Part shown: one piece after another, positions 41,722 through 52,797 of the stretch
How the letters are laid out: each line of letters starts with the position of its first letter
Numbering within the stretch: position 1 is the stretch's first letter
Assembly (NCBI GenBank): GCA_948144175.1
Contig: CANXME010001461.1
Location: forward strand, 186,001 to 250,000
Length of the DNA: 64,000 bases
Direction of reading: 5' to 3'
Origin: Closterium sp. NIES-65
Lineage: Eukaryota; Streptophyta; Zygnematophyceae; Desmidiales; Closteriaceae
Notes under the pieces: generated by a model
Seen by the model: the letters and a program-made list of their open reading frames with translations, nothing else
Told to the model about the DNA's origin: nothing
The model's database searches: none
Program-made: the position numbers and the translations under genes

Positions 41722-44700
41722 ATGGCGGATGACAACAGGCCATTCAAGTGTGACCTCTACCCCCAATGTGTAGCGACATTCTCGTATGCACATCAGAAAG
41801 CACGGCATATGAGGAAAGGACAGCACAAGAATAGGGTGGAAGAGGCAGCATCTGAAGGATTGCGTGATGATTCTAGCCAGGGGGGAGCAGTGGAAAGGTT
41901 ACGAGCAGCTGCAAACCGTCTTCTTTCACGAGGCACCAAGCGCACACGCCTTGAAACGCAGCCAGGGCCGAGCCGCTTTGATGAGCAGCCTGACACGGCT
42001 GAGTTGAACGAGGACACCACAGGCTACGAGTTCGCCCCGGAGTGTGATGCTACAGCGGTTGACATTGATGCTCGGACGTACCGTTTCATTCGCACGGCAG
42101 CTGGAGGATCCGGCCTTTCACGCGTAGATATTATGGAGTTGATATCCATCCTCGTCGAGGTTCTGCGCAACCCAGGCCGGCTAACGCTCAAGTCTCTAGC
42201 AGACTTCGACAAGTACGAGGAGGCGAAGTTGGCAGGGGCCAACATTGAACCGTTTGAGCAGGTGGAACTCACAAAGCCGGGAGATCTGAAGCCCGTGATC
42301 CTGTGGCGGCGTTCGGCGCTCACGTGTGTCACCAGCTTGTACGAGAACGTGGCGAATGCGCATGGTTTCGTTGTGCGCCCTCCCAAGAACTTCAATCCGG
42401 CGAAACGGATTTACAAGGGTCCTGAGACGGGGAGTTGGTGGCGGGAGGTACTCCGTAAACTGCCAGCTACTGATCCAGGCAAGGCAGTCGCTGCAGTGAT
42501 CATCTACTCGGACGAAACAACTCTCACGACTGATGGCGGACTCAAGGGTTGGCCCGTGTACATCTCGTTAGCCAACATTGCGCCAGGGAATCGATGGAAA
42601 CCCCATGGGCATCGATTATGCGCTCTCCTACCCGATGATGACGGGAGCTTCTTCACGCACGCGGACAAGGAGCGGCGGCACCTTGAAGTATTCCAGGAGG
42701 CCTTGGATCTTATCATGGCGGATTTGAAGATTGCCCAGAACACGTAAGATCCTACCCTCCAAGCCCCCCCCCTCCCCTCCCTCTCTCTGCTTTTGGTTGT
42801 TTTGTCTACGTTTGTGAACTGTTGGATACTGTGCAAATGTGTTTATCGATTCTCTATTGTCTTGCATGCAGTGGCGTGGAACTGACAGATCCATACGGCA
42901 TTCGTCGTATGGTCTTTCCGCTCACGTACGCTTACATTGGCGACTATCCGGAGCAGTGCAAAGTGGCAGGCACCAAGTCCGGCATCAAGACCCGTTTTCC
43001 ATGCCCCAGGTGCACCGTTCCAAAGGAAGAGCTAAACAACATGGCGTTCCCGCTGGTGTATCGAACGGAAGCGTTACAAAAGGAGCGAGTCATGGAGATG
43101 GAACGCGAGACGAGGGTTACAGCACGCAACGACTTGACAAAGCGTTACAGTACACACTTCGTTAAGGTACTTTACACTTGTTGTTTGTCGCGAAGTCGTG
43201 CACTAATAATCATAACATGTTGACCTAGGGTTTTGCTAGATGCCCAAACTGATGTGTGTGCTTCTGTGTCTGTTTCTGCGTTTGTGTGTATGTATGTCTG
43301 TGTGTGTTAGTGTGCGCGCGTGTGTGTGTGCGTGCGTGTGTGTGTATGTGTGTGTGTGTGGGTGTGTGTGGGTGTGTGGGGTTTAGTATGGATGCGAGTG
43401 TGTGGATGTGTGTGTGGATGTGTGTGTTGGTGTGCGCGGGTATGTGTAGGTGTGTGTGGGTATGTGTGGGTATCTGTGTGGGTGTGTGCGTACGTGTGTG
43501 TGTATGTATGTCTGTGTGTGTTAGTGTGCGTGCGTGTGTGTGTGTGCGTGCGTGTGTGTGTATGTGTATGTATGTGTGTGGGTGTGTGGATGTGTCTGTG
43601 TGTGGGTGTGTGGGTGGGTGTGTGGGTGCGTGGATGTGTATGTGTGGGTGTGTGAGTGTGTGGGTGTGTGGGTGTGTGTGGGTGTGTGGGTGTGTGGGTG
43701 TGTGTGGGTGTGTGGGTGTGTGTCTGTGGGTGGGTGGGTGTGTGGGTGTGCGTATGGGTAGGTGTGTGGGTGTATGGGTGTGTGGGTGGGTGTGTGGGTG
43801 CGAGGATGTGTGTCTGTGAGTGTGTGAGTGTGTGTGTGTGTGGGTGTGTGGGTGGGCGTGTAGATGCGTGTGGGTGGGTGGGTGTGTAGGTGTGTAGGTG
43901 GATGTGTGGATGCGTGTGTGGGGGTGTGTGGGTGTGTGGGTGCGTGGATGTGTGTGTGTGGATGTGTGGGTGTGTGTGGGTGTGTGTGTGTGTGGATGTG
44001 TGGGTGTGTGTGTGAGTAGGTGTGTGGGTGTGTGGGTGTGTGGGTGGGTGTGTGTAAATGTGTGGATGGGTAGATGTGTGTGTGTGGATGTGTATGGGTG
44101 TATGTGAGTGTGTGGGTGCGTGCGTGCGTGCGCATCGCAGAGTGCTATATGGGGGCAACGCTTTGGCGACGAGGATTTCGGCAACCCGTACCGACAACTC
44201 ACGTCCGACATCATGCACATGTCTCTCCTCGGCGTATACAAGCACATCCTGGAGGGTCTCAAGTCGAAGCTGAATGACTCCACCCTGCGGGAGCTCGATG
44301 CTTCTCTCGAGCGGATCACCAAGTACAGCAGGCAGTCTTTCTTTCGGATTCCTGCACACACAGCTGGCTATTTCAGCGGCCACAACACCTTCAAGGCCTT
44401 CCACCATCAAGCGGTGATGCAGGTGCTGCCAGTGCTTCTGGTGATGGCGAAGGTTGACGCACGGATTGTGGCATCTGTGGAGCTCTTCTGCACGTGGCAC
44501 AGGGAGGCATGGCATCGCACGTACCACACCGACGCCTCCTTGGCGAACCTTGACAACATGGCGAGCACGTGAGTACGATACACGATTGCTCGCATCCATG
44601 TGCATGCCATAATATAATTGTGTCGTTTGTCCGTTGTATCATTCCTTATCGATCTTCTGCATCGCTATGTACCGTGCCGTTGCATTACGTGCAGGCTTGT

Positions 44701-45834
44701 TCCGATGCTGATGAATGAGTTCACGGTGGATGATCAAGCATCGAACTTCAATGTCCCCAAGATTCACGCGATGCTTCACGTTAGTGACGACATCAGGCGT
44801 CGTGGCGTCCCGATTCACTACTGCACCGATGTCTACGAGCACGTGCACGTGGCCTTGATGAAGAGACCGTACAGAGCTTCTAACAAGAGGAACGCCGAAG
44901 CAACTATCACACGGCGTTGCCTGACATCAGAGCTGGTCGAGTGGATGACTGCGGCCGATGATGTTCCCGATGCGCACGCACGATCAGCCGCCCTTCAGCA
45001 GGTGTGTTGTTATTGAACACTGCAAGATGTAGATGTATTAGCTATCATCCTACCTCCTACTCAATACTATGCCTACAAGTGTTGCAGTCCCTCTTGTTGC
45101 ATGTTTTTCTTAATTGTGTTTCCCGCTTTCTCCTTATGTACTGTATTGTTTTTTGCCTGATGTGTCAACCTACATTCTTAAAACTACTGCAGGCCATAGA
45201 GACGGGAGTTGCTACTGTCACCGGGACGAGTGCAAGGTTTGTCTTGGGTGATGAGCGTGACAAGACCTTCAGGGCATACTCGCGGAGCGTCCCAGGAGAC
45301 TTTGACCTTCTGGAGGACAGTATTGTGTCATACCTCACGGAAGAGCATGGCGCCAACGCGGTTCACTATGCTCGGATGGTAGATGTGCACACAGGTGTTG
45401 CGGTACCACCCGACGACGATTTTACAAGGTACAGCAGGTACCCACAGTATGCACGAGCGTCTCCGGCATTCCATGGTGGCCCTTGGTTTTCGGATGTGGA
45501 TATTGAGGGAGAGGATGACGAGAAAAAGAAGGTGGTGTGGCATGCGAAGCTTTTCCTTATATTTACACTGAGATGGACGGTGTGTATTGCTGGCGCCGGT
45601 GACGAGGAAGATAGGGAGGAGCAGTGTTCGGAGCAGCTTGCATTTTGTCGCTATTACGGATCGCTCCCACAGTCAGAGACGATGGACATGAAGACCTTGA
45701 ACTGGTGGCCATCTCGCCGCGGGTATGGGGTGTTGCCAGTTGAGAGCATCTTGCGTGTGCGTCACGTCGTCCCCAAAACTGTTGATCCTTCACATCCGAT
45801 GGCAACGTTTGTGCTAAACCACTTTAGATGGTAG
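41722..45834 (+). CDS. Plavaka-like transposase gene, five exons
   Basis: Exons 41722-42743, 42872-43166, 44141-44568, 44695-45001 and 45193-45834, all with GT-AG introns and matching phases (total 2694 bp, 897 residues). N-terminus has a C2H2-like finger (FKCDLYPQCVATFSYAH then HMRKGQH). Then YSDETTLTTDGGLKGWPVY with a candidate catalytic Asp, ISLANIAPGNRWKPHGHRL, a cysteine pair PCPRCTVPKEEL, GVYKHILEGL, FNVPKIHAMLHVSDDIRRRG and EHVHVALMKRPYRASNKR. This motif order recalls the Plavaka group of CACTA-like transposons, best known from fungi. No internal stop or frameshift. Terminal repeats were not identified, so a domesticated gene is not excluded. Confidence 0.7.
43250..44130. repeat. Long (TG)n-type microsatellite in transposase intron 2
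   Basis: About 880 bp of TGTGTGGG/TGTG variants fill the intron between exons 2 and 3 of the transposase. It generates long false ORFs (Cys-Val on plus, His-Thr on minus). Confidence 0.95.
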
Positions 45835-46169
45835 AATATGATATTGTAAATATTTGATGTTGATATTGTAAATAATTATATGTGTGTATATAATGTTTTG
45901 ACATTTTATGACAAAGCAAATGTTTTGAAAAGTTTCTGTTGGATAGTAAATTGCTCAAATTAAACATAAAACCTTAACATAGCGCCTCAGATTCACTGGT
46001 TTAAAATGTCTTGGATTTCATCCGTTCTGGTACATATAACGCGTTAGAGTGTGTAATGTTATAATTTTATACTGAACAGTGTGTGTTCACGTCACACTCC
46101 TGTGTCAACAGCGAGAAAGAACCACGTCAAATTTGCTGTGACCACCCATTACGACCACTGTGAAATCAG
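45835..46169. other. 3' flank of transposase gene
   Basis: AT-rich, with repeated ATATTGTAAAT near 45840-45875 suited to a 3' end. No gene. The Copia-6 LTR starts at 46170. Confidence 0.5.
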
Positions 46170-46301
46170 TGTCAGAACTTATAGCTTACTTGTTTCTGTA
46201 GGCTATAGTGGGGTATCCCATAGGGGGTACAACCCAATTAGGGTTTCCTATTTGTACTCACTTCGTTCATAGTCATTTCATTCTCGTTCTTTGTTTCCAC
46301 A
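46170..46301 (+). repeat. Copia-6 5' LTR
   Basis: 132 bp, same core as other short copia LTRs (CTGTAGGCTATAGTGGGGTA, GGGGGTACAACCCAATTAGG). Confidence 0.88.
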
Positions 46302-47199
46302 TGGAATCAGAGCAGGTTCCCTCCTAGGGACTGCTTCTAGGGCCCACCGAACCGCGCCCCGAGGCGCGTTTTTTTTTTAGCGACCCGTCGTGTCGCCCCT
46401 AGCGGACCGTTGCGCCGCCCTTCCCCTCGCGGCTCCGCCGCCCTTCCCTAGCGGCCCCGCCGCCCTTCGATCGCGGCCCCGCCGCCCTCTGCTACGCGGC
46501 CCCGCCGCCGCCCTTCGATCGCGGCCCCGCCGCCCTCGGCTACGCGGCCCCGCCGCCCTCTGCCTCGCGGCCCCGCCGCCCTCTGCTACGCGGCCCCGCC
46601 GCCCTCTACTACGCGGCCCCGCCGCCCTCTGCTACGCGGCCCCGCCGCCCTTCGATCGCGGCCCCGCCGCCCTCTGCTACGCGGCCTCGCCGCCCTCTGC
46701 TACGCGGCCCCGCCGCCCCCTGCTACGCGGCCCCGCCGCTCTCTTCGGTCGCGGCCCCGCCGCCCTCTGCTACGCGGCCCCGCCGCCCTCTGCTACGCGG
46801 CCCCGCCGCCCTCTTCGGTCGCGGCCCCGCCGATCCGCCCAGCAGCAGCCGCCGCCGCCTGAGCCGCCGCCGAGCCGTCGCCGAGCCGCCGCCGAGCCGC
46901 CGCCGAGCCGCCGCCGAGCCGCCGCCCGAGCCGCCGCCGAGCCGCCAGAGCCGCCGCCGAGCCGCCCGTGACGCCCGAGCCGCCCGCGCCGCCCAGCAGC
47001 AGCCGAGCCGCCGCCGAGCCGCCGCCGCCTGAGCCGCCGCCGAGCCGCCGCCGAGCCGCCGCCGAACCGCCGCCGAGCCGCCGCCCGAGCCGCCGCCGAG
47101 CCGCCCGCGCCGCCCGAGCCGCCTGCGGAGCCGTGCTGCTGTTCCTCTGCTGCTGACCTACCCGCCTCTCCCAGCCCGGTGAGATTTTCAGCTGCTGTC
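46302..47199 (+). repeat. Copia-6 leader minisatellite
   Basis: From 46430 to 46830, about a dozen units of roughly 23-24 bp around CCGCCGCCCTCTGCTACGCGG; from 46850 to 47130, GAGCCGCC repeats. Both blocks precede the gag ATG at 47200. Confidence 0.8.
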
Positions 47200-50104
47200 A
47201 TGGCCACCCCCAATGTTCTTACCTTTGACGCTGAGGGGAGGGCCATTGACTTTGCCGTCTGGATTGAAGACCTGCAGCTGTACTTACTGTGTGATGCGAT
47301 AGATGAGGTCTCTCTCTTTGACTTTGTCTCTGGCGCTGTCCCTGCCCCACCTGCTGATGCTGACTCTGCCGTTCGCTCCAAGTGGGCGACCCGCGATGCT
47401 GCTGCACGTCTTGCTGTGCGTCGCCACCTCCCTTCCTCTGAGCGTGCCCACTTTAGTCAGTGCAAGACCGCTCAGGCCTTGTACGACGCTGTAGTTGCAC
47501 GCTACTCCTCCCCTTCCTCCGCTACCCTTAGCCGCCTCATGCTACCGTTTCTCTTCCCTGACCTCGCTTCCTTTCCCACTGTCGCTGACCTCGTTACCCA
47601 CCTCCGTGCTAGTGACACCCGCTACCGCGCTGCCCTTCCTGCTGAGTTCCGCGCTGCGAACCCTCCTCCCATGTACATCACTCTCTACTTTCTCGTCACC
47701 CGTCTCCCTGAGTCCCTTCGTGTCGTTAGGGACCAGTTTCTCTCTGTCTGTCCCACCACTCTCACTGTCGACCTCCTTGAGGAGTCCCTGCTAGCGGCTG
47801 AGAAGAGTATTGTCGCTGTAGGGGCCTCTCGGGGTGACCCTCGCACCCCTATCTTTGAGGGGTGTGGTCCTTCCCCCCTGCTGCCCTCTGTCGCCTCTGC
47901 CGCTGCGGCCGACCTCACTGGTTTTGAGTCGGTCGGCGCGGCGTCTGCCCCCAGCGGCAGACGCCGAGCTGGCAAGGGCAAGGGGGGCAAGGGAGCGGGT
48001 GGAGCTAGAGGGGGCGGTGGAGGAGGCGGTGGGGGTGGCGGGGGGAGTGGGGGTGGCGGTGGGGGTGGTGGCGGGAGTGGAGGTACTGGTGGCGGCGGTG
48101 GAGGCGGAGGTGGCGGCGGAGGTGGTAGCGGAGGAGGCGGTGGGAGCGGTGGGAGCGACGGTCCTGGTGGGGGAGGTGGAGGTGGAGACGGGGGTGGCGG
48201 TGGAGGCGGGGGTGGCAGTGGAGGCGGGGGTCGGAGTGGCTCGTCCCAGCGGAGCAGCTCCGGGGGTGGTCAGCGCCAGCAGCAGCAGCAGCAGCAGCCG
48301 CAGCAGCAGCCACAGCAGCAGCAGCGCTCTCGCACCCTCCCCGCCCCTCAGCAGCTCCGTGAGTGGTACTCGCAGCGTCAGCGTGGTGGTGCGCTTGGTC
48401 CTTGCCCCTACGTTCTCCGCACCGGTGACCGTGCAGGGGAGAGGTGTGGAGGCGCCCACACTGCCCGCCGCTGCTTTGGCCGCCTGACTGACGCCTGGCG
48501 TCAGCAGTTTCCGGAGGCAGCTGAGATCCCCCGCTGGGGAGAGCTGTCTAGGGCTGGTGTAGCTATTTATGATCTTGATTTTGATGCTATTCTCTCTGCT
48601 ATGTATGCTGCGATTGGTAGTGATGAGGATGACTGTTACCGGTGTTTCCCGCCCGACCCGGGCATTGGTACTGCCGCGTCAGGTACTAGTGAGGCTGCTG
48701 CTCTAGGTGCCAGTGCGTCTGTGCTCTCAGGTGCTGGTGAGTCTGCCCTCTCAGGTACTGTGTCGGCTTCGGCCTCTCACACCTTCACCCTTGACTCTGG
48801 AGCGTCTCGCTCCTTCTTTCGGGACCGCACCACTCTCACGCCGCTGAGTCGGCCGGTTGCGGTGTCCCTGGCTGACCCCTCTGGGGGGCCTGTCCTGTCT
48901 CGCTTCTCCACTGTCCTCCCGTGTCCGGCGGCCCCCTCTGGCACCCTGACTGGTCTTTACCTCCCCTCGTTCTCGACGAACTTGGTGAGTGGTGCTGACC
49001 TCCAGGATGCGGGTGTCCACCAGTTCACCCCTGCTCGTCAGCGGGTGACCCACTGCACGGAGGCGGATACAGGTCGCCACCTGGCTACGTTTACACGTCG
49101 GCCAGGGTCGAGCCTGTACACTCTGACCACTGCTTCTCCTCCAGGTGCTGAGTCTGGTAGGGTCACTTCGTCTGGTCAGGTGTTTGCTGCAGCGTCCAGG
49201 TCTGGTCCTGAGTCTGCCCCCTGCTCGTGCCGTCGTCTGTCTCACGAGACCCTCCTCTGGCACCACCGCCTTGGCCACCCCTCTCTACTTCGGCTCAGAG
49301 GCATGGCCTCGCGAGTCCTTGTGTCTGGTCTTCCCCGGTCTCTCCCTCCCCTCCCTCCGGGCCCTGGCCCCACCTGTGTCCCCTGTGTCGAGGGGCGCCA
49401 GCGTGCTGCCCCTCACTCCTCCCAGTTTCCTCCGACAGAGGCCCCGTTGCAGACGCTTCACATGGATGTGTGGGGCCCAGCCCGCGTCCGTGGACAGGGT
49501 CAGGAGCGCTACTTCCTGCTGGTTGTTGACGACTACTCGCGTTACACCACAGTCTTCCCCTTGCGCAGCAAGGGTGAGGTCACTGCGGTGTTGATCGACT
49601 GGATCCGCGCAGCTCGTCTCCAGCTTCGGAGGAGCTTTGGCTCTGACTTCCCTGTTTTGCGTCTGCACTCGGACAGAGGCGGAGAGTTCTCCTCTGGCCT
49701 CCTGAGTGCCTACTGTCGTGCGCGAGGCATCCGTCAGACCTTCACGCTTCCGGACTCACCGCAGCAGAATGGGATTGCTGAGCGCCGCATTGGCATCGTC
49801 ATGGACGTCGCTCGTACGTCCATGATGCATGCGGCTGCTCCCCATTTTCTGTGGCCGTTTGCGGTCAGGTACGCTGCGCACCAGATCAACCTCCACCCCA
49901 GGGTCTCTCGACCGGAGACCTCCCCAGCCCTGCTGTGGACGGGGAAGGTTGGCGATGCGTCGGCGTTCCGGGTCTGGGGATCTCGGGCGTTTGTTCGCGA
50001 CCTGTCTGCGGACAAGCTGTCCCCTCGTGCTTCTCCCTGCGTCTTCCTGGGGTTCCCCCCCGACGCCCCTGGGTGGCAGTTTTACCACCCCACCTCTCGA
50101 CGCT
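47200..50104 (+). CDS. Copia-6 gag-protease-integrase, the best preserved copy, truncated in integrase
   Basis: ATG 47200 (MATPNVLTFDAEG). Gag UBN2 domain to about 47900; glycine-rich tract (48006-48240); poly-Gln (48280-48325); knuckle C-x13-C-x3-H-x4-C (48403-48477); protease TLDSGASRSFF (about 48788); pre-integrase HHRLGH and CVPCVEG (49262-49395); integrase Asp (HMDVWG), Asp (LHSDRGGEF, about 49663), Glu (QQNGIAERRIG, about 49765) and C-terminal VFLGFPPDAPGWQFYHPTSR. No stop or frameshift. Past 50100 the frame runs on into another gene's exon and intron, so the apparent C-terminus (to 50730) is artificial. RT and RNase H are missing. Confidence 0.9.
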
Positions 50105-52124
50105 GGATTGTTGGTGCCGCTGCTACCGCAGGTATTTGCACGCTGGTTTGTATTGCGTTGCTTTTTTTTTTTTTTTTTTTGCTTGCACCAATGAAGTCGA
50201 ACACGACTAACCACCGTTCATTGTTTCTCGCAGATGAAAGCCACGATGAATCGTCCGACGAGCAAGCGCAGGGCCGCCCTCGCACCGGCCAACGGACCAA
50301 ACATCCAAGGCGCAGCCTCGATGACGTCAACAAAGCTGACGTCGCTGGGAAAACCGTTCCTGCACTGGCAGCTGGAGTGAAGTCCGTGGCTGGCGGTGGT
50401 CCCCTCGATGATGCTGCAAGTGATCCCTTCCCTGCTGCTGCCGCTGCTGGTGGATCTTCCCCTGCTGTCGCTGCAGCCGGGTCTTCCCTTGCTGCCGCTG
50501 CTGCCGGATCTTCCGCTGCCGCAGCTGCTGCCGGACCTTCCCGTTCTGCTATTCGTGACGGTGGTTCCCCTCCTGCTGATGTGGCTCCCGATGCTGTTGT
50601 TCCCGCCGGGACACCTGCTGCTGTTGAAGGTATGTCTGCTATACCTTTCTCGAAGTGGTGTCTCAATAGTTGCCGGCAACAACCTGCTTTCAACCTGTTG
50701 AATTCATATCAAACGTTCCGCTTTGTATAATTTCCCCCCACAACAGGAAACCCCAACCGCAGCCCAATGGAGTTGCTTATGACCCGGGCGACGGGGCGTG
50801 CGTATGCAACTGATGCCGCTCGCTTCGACGAGGAAGCGCGCGCCGAACCTGATGTGAATGAGGAGCTTCGAACTAAGGCAGAAGCTCAGAAGGCGATCGC
50901 CGGAGTTTATCAGAAAGAGAATGGTCGCCTCGCCGATGACCTGAAAAGCGCGCTGGTGCTTATAACGCACCTTGCTAAGAAGACTACGCAAGTGGACCAG
51001 TCGACTCTCGTCTGGAAGGTACGGGTTTGCATTTCATTGACCATCGTAACCCAGTTTCATTCGTCCTGACTCTCTGTCATCGTCTTGCAGAAGTACACGA
51101 AGGACGCCTGTGATGAATTCCTGTTCAAGAAAGCGTTTCTCAACCTCAATCCTGATTCTGCTGACATGCTAAATGCATTGATCAGTAAGCTTGTTAAGCG
51201 TTGTCAATTTTCCCTTCATGACGATTAGTGTACTAATCATCACAGTTTACGTCGTGTGCAGGGCATGCAGGCTACACCCCCGAATCGGCCGAAGGGATGC
51301 AGGTGGCAGCGATTGCCAAGTCGCAGGGCAAGCTGAAGGATGCTATGGAACGTTTTAACGATCGCATCGGGAAGATCTACCGCCTCTGCCGCGTTTACGC
51401 CTTGAGCCGAGATCCGTGTGTCTTCATGAGGGAGAAGCGAACCCTGAAGGGCGAGCTAACTTTCTCCGAGATTGATGACTTCGCGAAGGTGTGCGCGGAC
51501 TTCGTGAAGAACCAATCCGACAGTAAGTTTCTCTTTGATTCCGAAATCCAGTTTTTCCAGTACTCCGTTGAGCCTTGCTTTTAGCTGATGCTTTCTCTTA
51601 TGGCAGTGATGATGGGAATTTATTGGCATTTGTGGGAGGGATCACCCTTTTCTAGCCCAGCGTTTGTTAAGTGTGCGTCCCTTTGGGACCCGGAATTCGA
51701 TGGCGCCCTTCCCATTGCGTTGTTTCCTGATCAGCTGCTGGTTATCCTTGCAGCGGTAAGTCAAGTACGGTGGAATTTGTCTTTGTGTTTAACGTTTCGC
51801 TTACTGTGGTTTTTGTTTCACTTGTTTCAGGTGCGTTTCAAGCTTCGTTATCCCCATGGCAAGGCCCAGTTTAAGCGATCAGGGGACCCGTCAGCCTTCT
51901 CCAGGCAGGCACGGGTGGTGCAGAGGTGGATCAACGAGGGGCCCGTTGAACGGGATGGCGACTGTGTCGGCATTGGCAGCATCTGCATCGTTGGATGGAA
52001 GGAGATCCCTGAAGCTGAGCTGGAAGCAGATGAGCTCGGGGATTTGACCCGAGATGACCTCACCTCCAGGGCTGCTTATCGCAGGCTTCACAACGCAAAC
52101 GAGCCGCAGGTGGAGCTGTTCTAG
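50105..52124 (+). CDS. Unknown multi-exon gene, 5' end removed by Copia-6
   Basis: Exons ?-50131, 50234-50629, 50747-51018, 51091-51184, 51262-51522, 51607-51755 and 51831-52124, all GT-AG with consistent phases, ending at TAG 52122-52124. About 490 residues remain. The first part is acidic then Ala/Ser/Gly-rich (repeats of SSPAVAAAG and SSLAAAAAG type). Next an Ala/Glu/Lys-rich helical segment (RFDEEARAEPDVNEELRTKA), then a globular part (KKAFLNLNPDSADMLNALI, RHAGYTPESAEGMQVAAIAK, GIYWHLWEGSPFSSPAFVKC, DGDCVGIGSICIVGWKEIPE). No family recognised. It lies between the Plavaka gene and the EGF exons, same strand; it could be host, transposon cargo or a second transposon gene. Confidence 0.75.
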
Positions 52125-52797
52125 ATGTGGCGTTTTTTATTTATTGTAGGCGTAATTTCATCAATAGAATGTATTTGACTTTTTTAATATCATTAATATT
52201 CTGCTGGTATAGAACCATAAACTCTGATCAATTAATAGATTTTAACAGCATTCTGTAAAAGGAGCGTAAATACGTATTATTCGCCTTACTATATGTAGAT
52301 AACTTTTATATATTTTGCTACACGCCGCCCTACCATCATTTATCAATAATTAAAGTGTATCGTCATTTCCGCTAAGAGCACAGTGTATTTTTTCTCATTA
52401 CGTGGACTTCCACGATTTTCCCGACTGACATTTTATCGAGACTGTTTTGCTGACGTGACATCGAATCGATAGAAACGTCGCGCCCAATGAACACAACCCA
52501 AATGTCCGCAACTGTATCGTGCAAAACCACCCGAGCAGTTGTGCAGGCTCGGCAGCCAGTCATTCGCCCAACTGAAAACAACCCGCAGGCTAGATGCCAC
52601 TAGCATAGAAAACCAATCGCCAAAACCAGGCGAATGCCTGGAGCCGAAACCCAATCGCCAGCTAGTGGTTTCCCAACCAATTGCGGGACCCCCAAAATTC
52701 CCGATGTGGGTACACGTGATGGATGCCCAATGAACACTCCCATGCGTCCGTGCCCCATCATGCCTCATGCCCCTCTCTTGCAGCGTGTCTCCTGCAG
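52125..52797. other. Spacer before EGF exons, no gene recognised
   Basis: AT-rich 3' flank to about 52380, then sequence with repeated AACCAATCGCCA/AACCCAATCGCC (52601-52660). The right end has the pyrimidine tract and AG acceptor at 52796-52797. Confidence 0.45.

Larger units (their letters stand above)
46170..50104 (+). mobile_element. Copia-6, 5' half only
   Basis: 5' LTR 46170-46301 (132 bp, TGTCAGAACTTATAG to TTTCCACA), primer site TGGAATCAGAGCAGG at 46302. The element is intact through integrase and then stops inside the PTSRR motif at about 50100, where it joins exon sequence of an unrelated gene. No RT, polypurine tract or 3' LTR. No target duplication could be tested. Confidence 0.85.

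Noticed and set aside
43225..44605. Long His-Thr-Pro (minus) and Cys-Val-Gly (plus) ORFs of up to 432 residues
   Set aside because: They are translations of the (TG)n intron array in all frames and overlap confirmed transposase exons.
50132..50233. Poly-Phe stretch suggesting a transmembrane segment in the fused Copia-6 ORF
   Set aside because: The T-run lies in a GT-AG intron whose removal keeps the phase of the downstream exons.
47179..50730. Single 1183-residue protein as a real product
   Set aside because: Residues beyond about 50100 read exon and intron of an unrelated gene; the copia part should end there.
39530..52690. Possible long inverted repeat (GTGGTTTGCG/CCAATCGCC-like words) bounding a composite transposon
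   Set aside because: Only scattered short words agree; I could not align a continuous inverted repeat.
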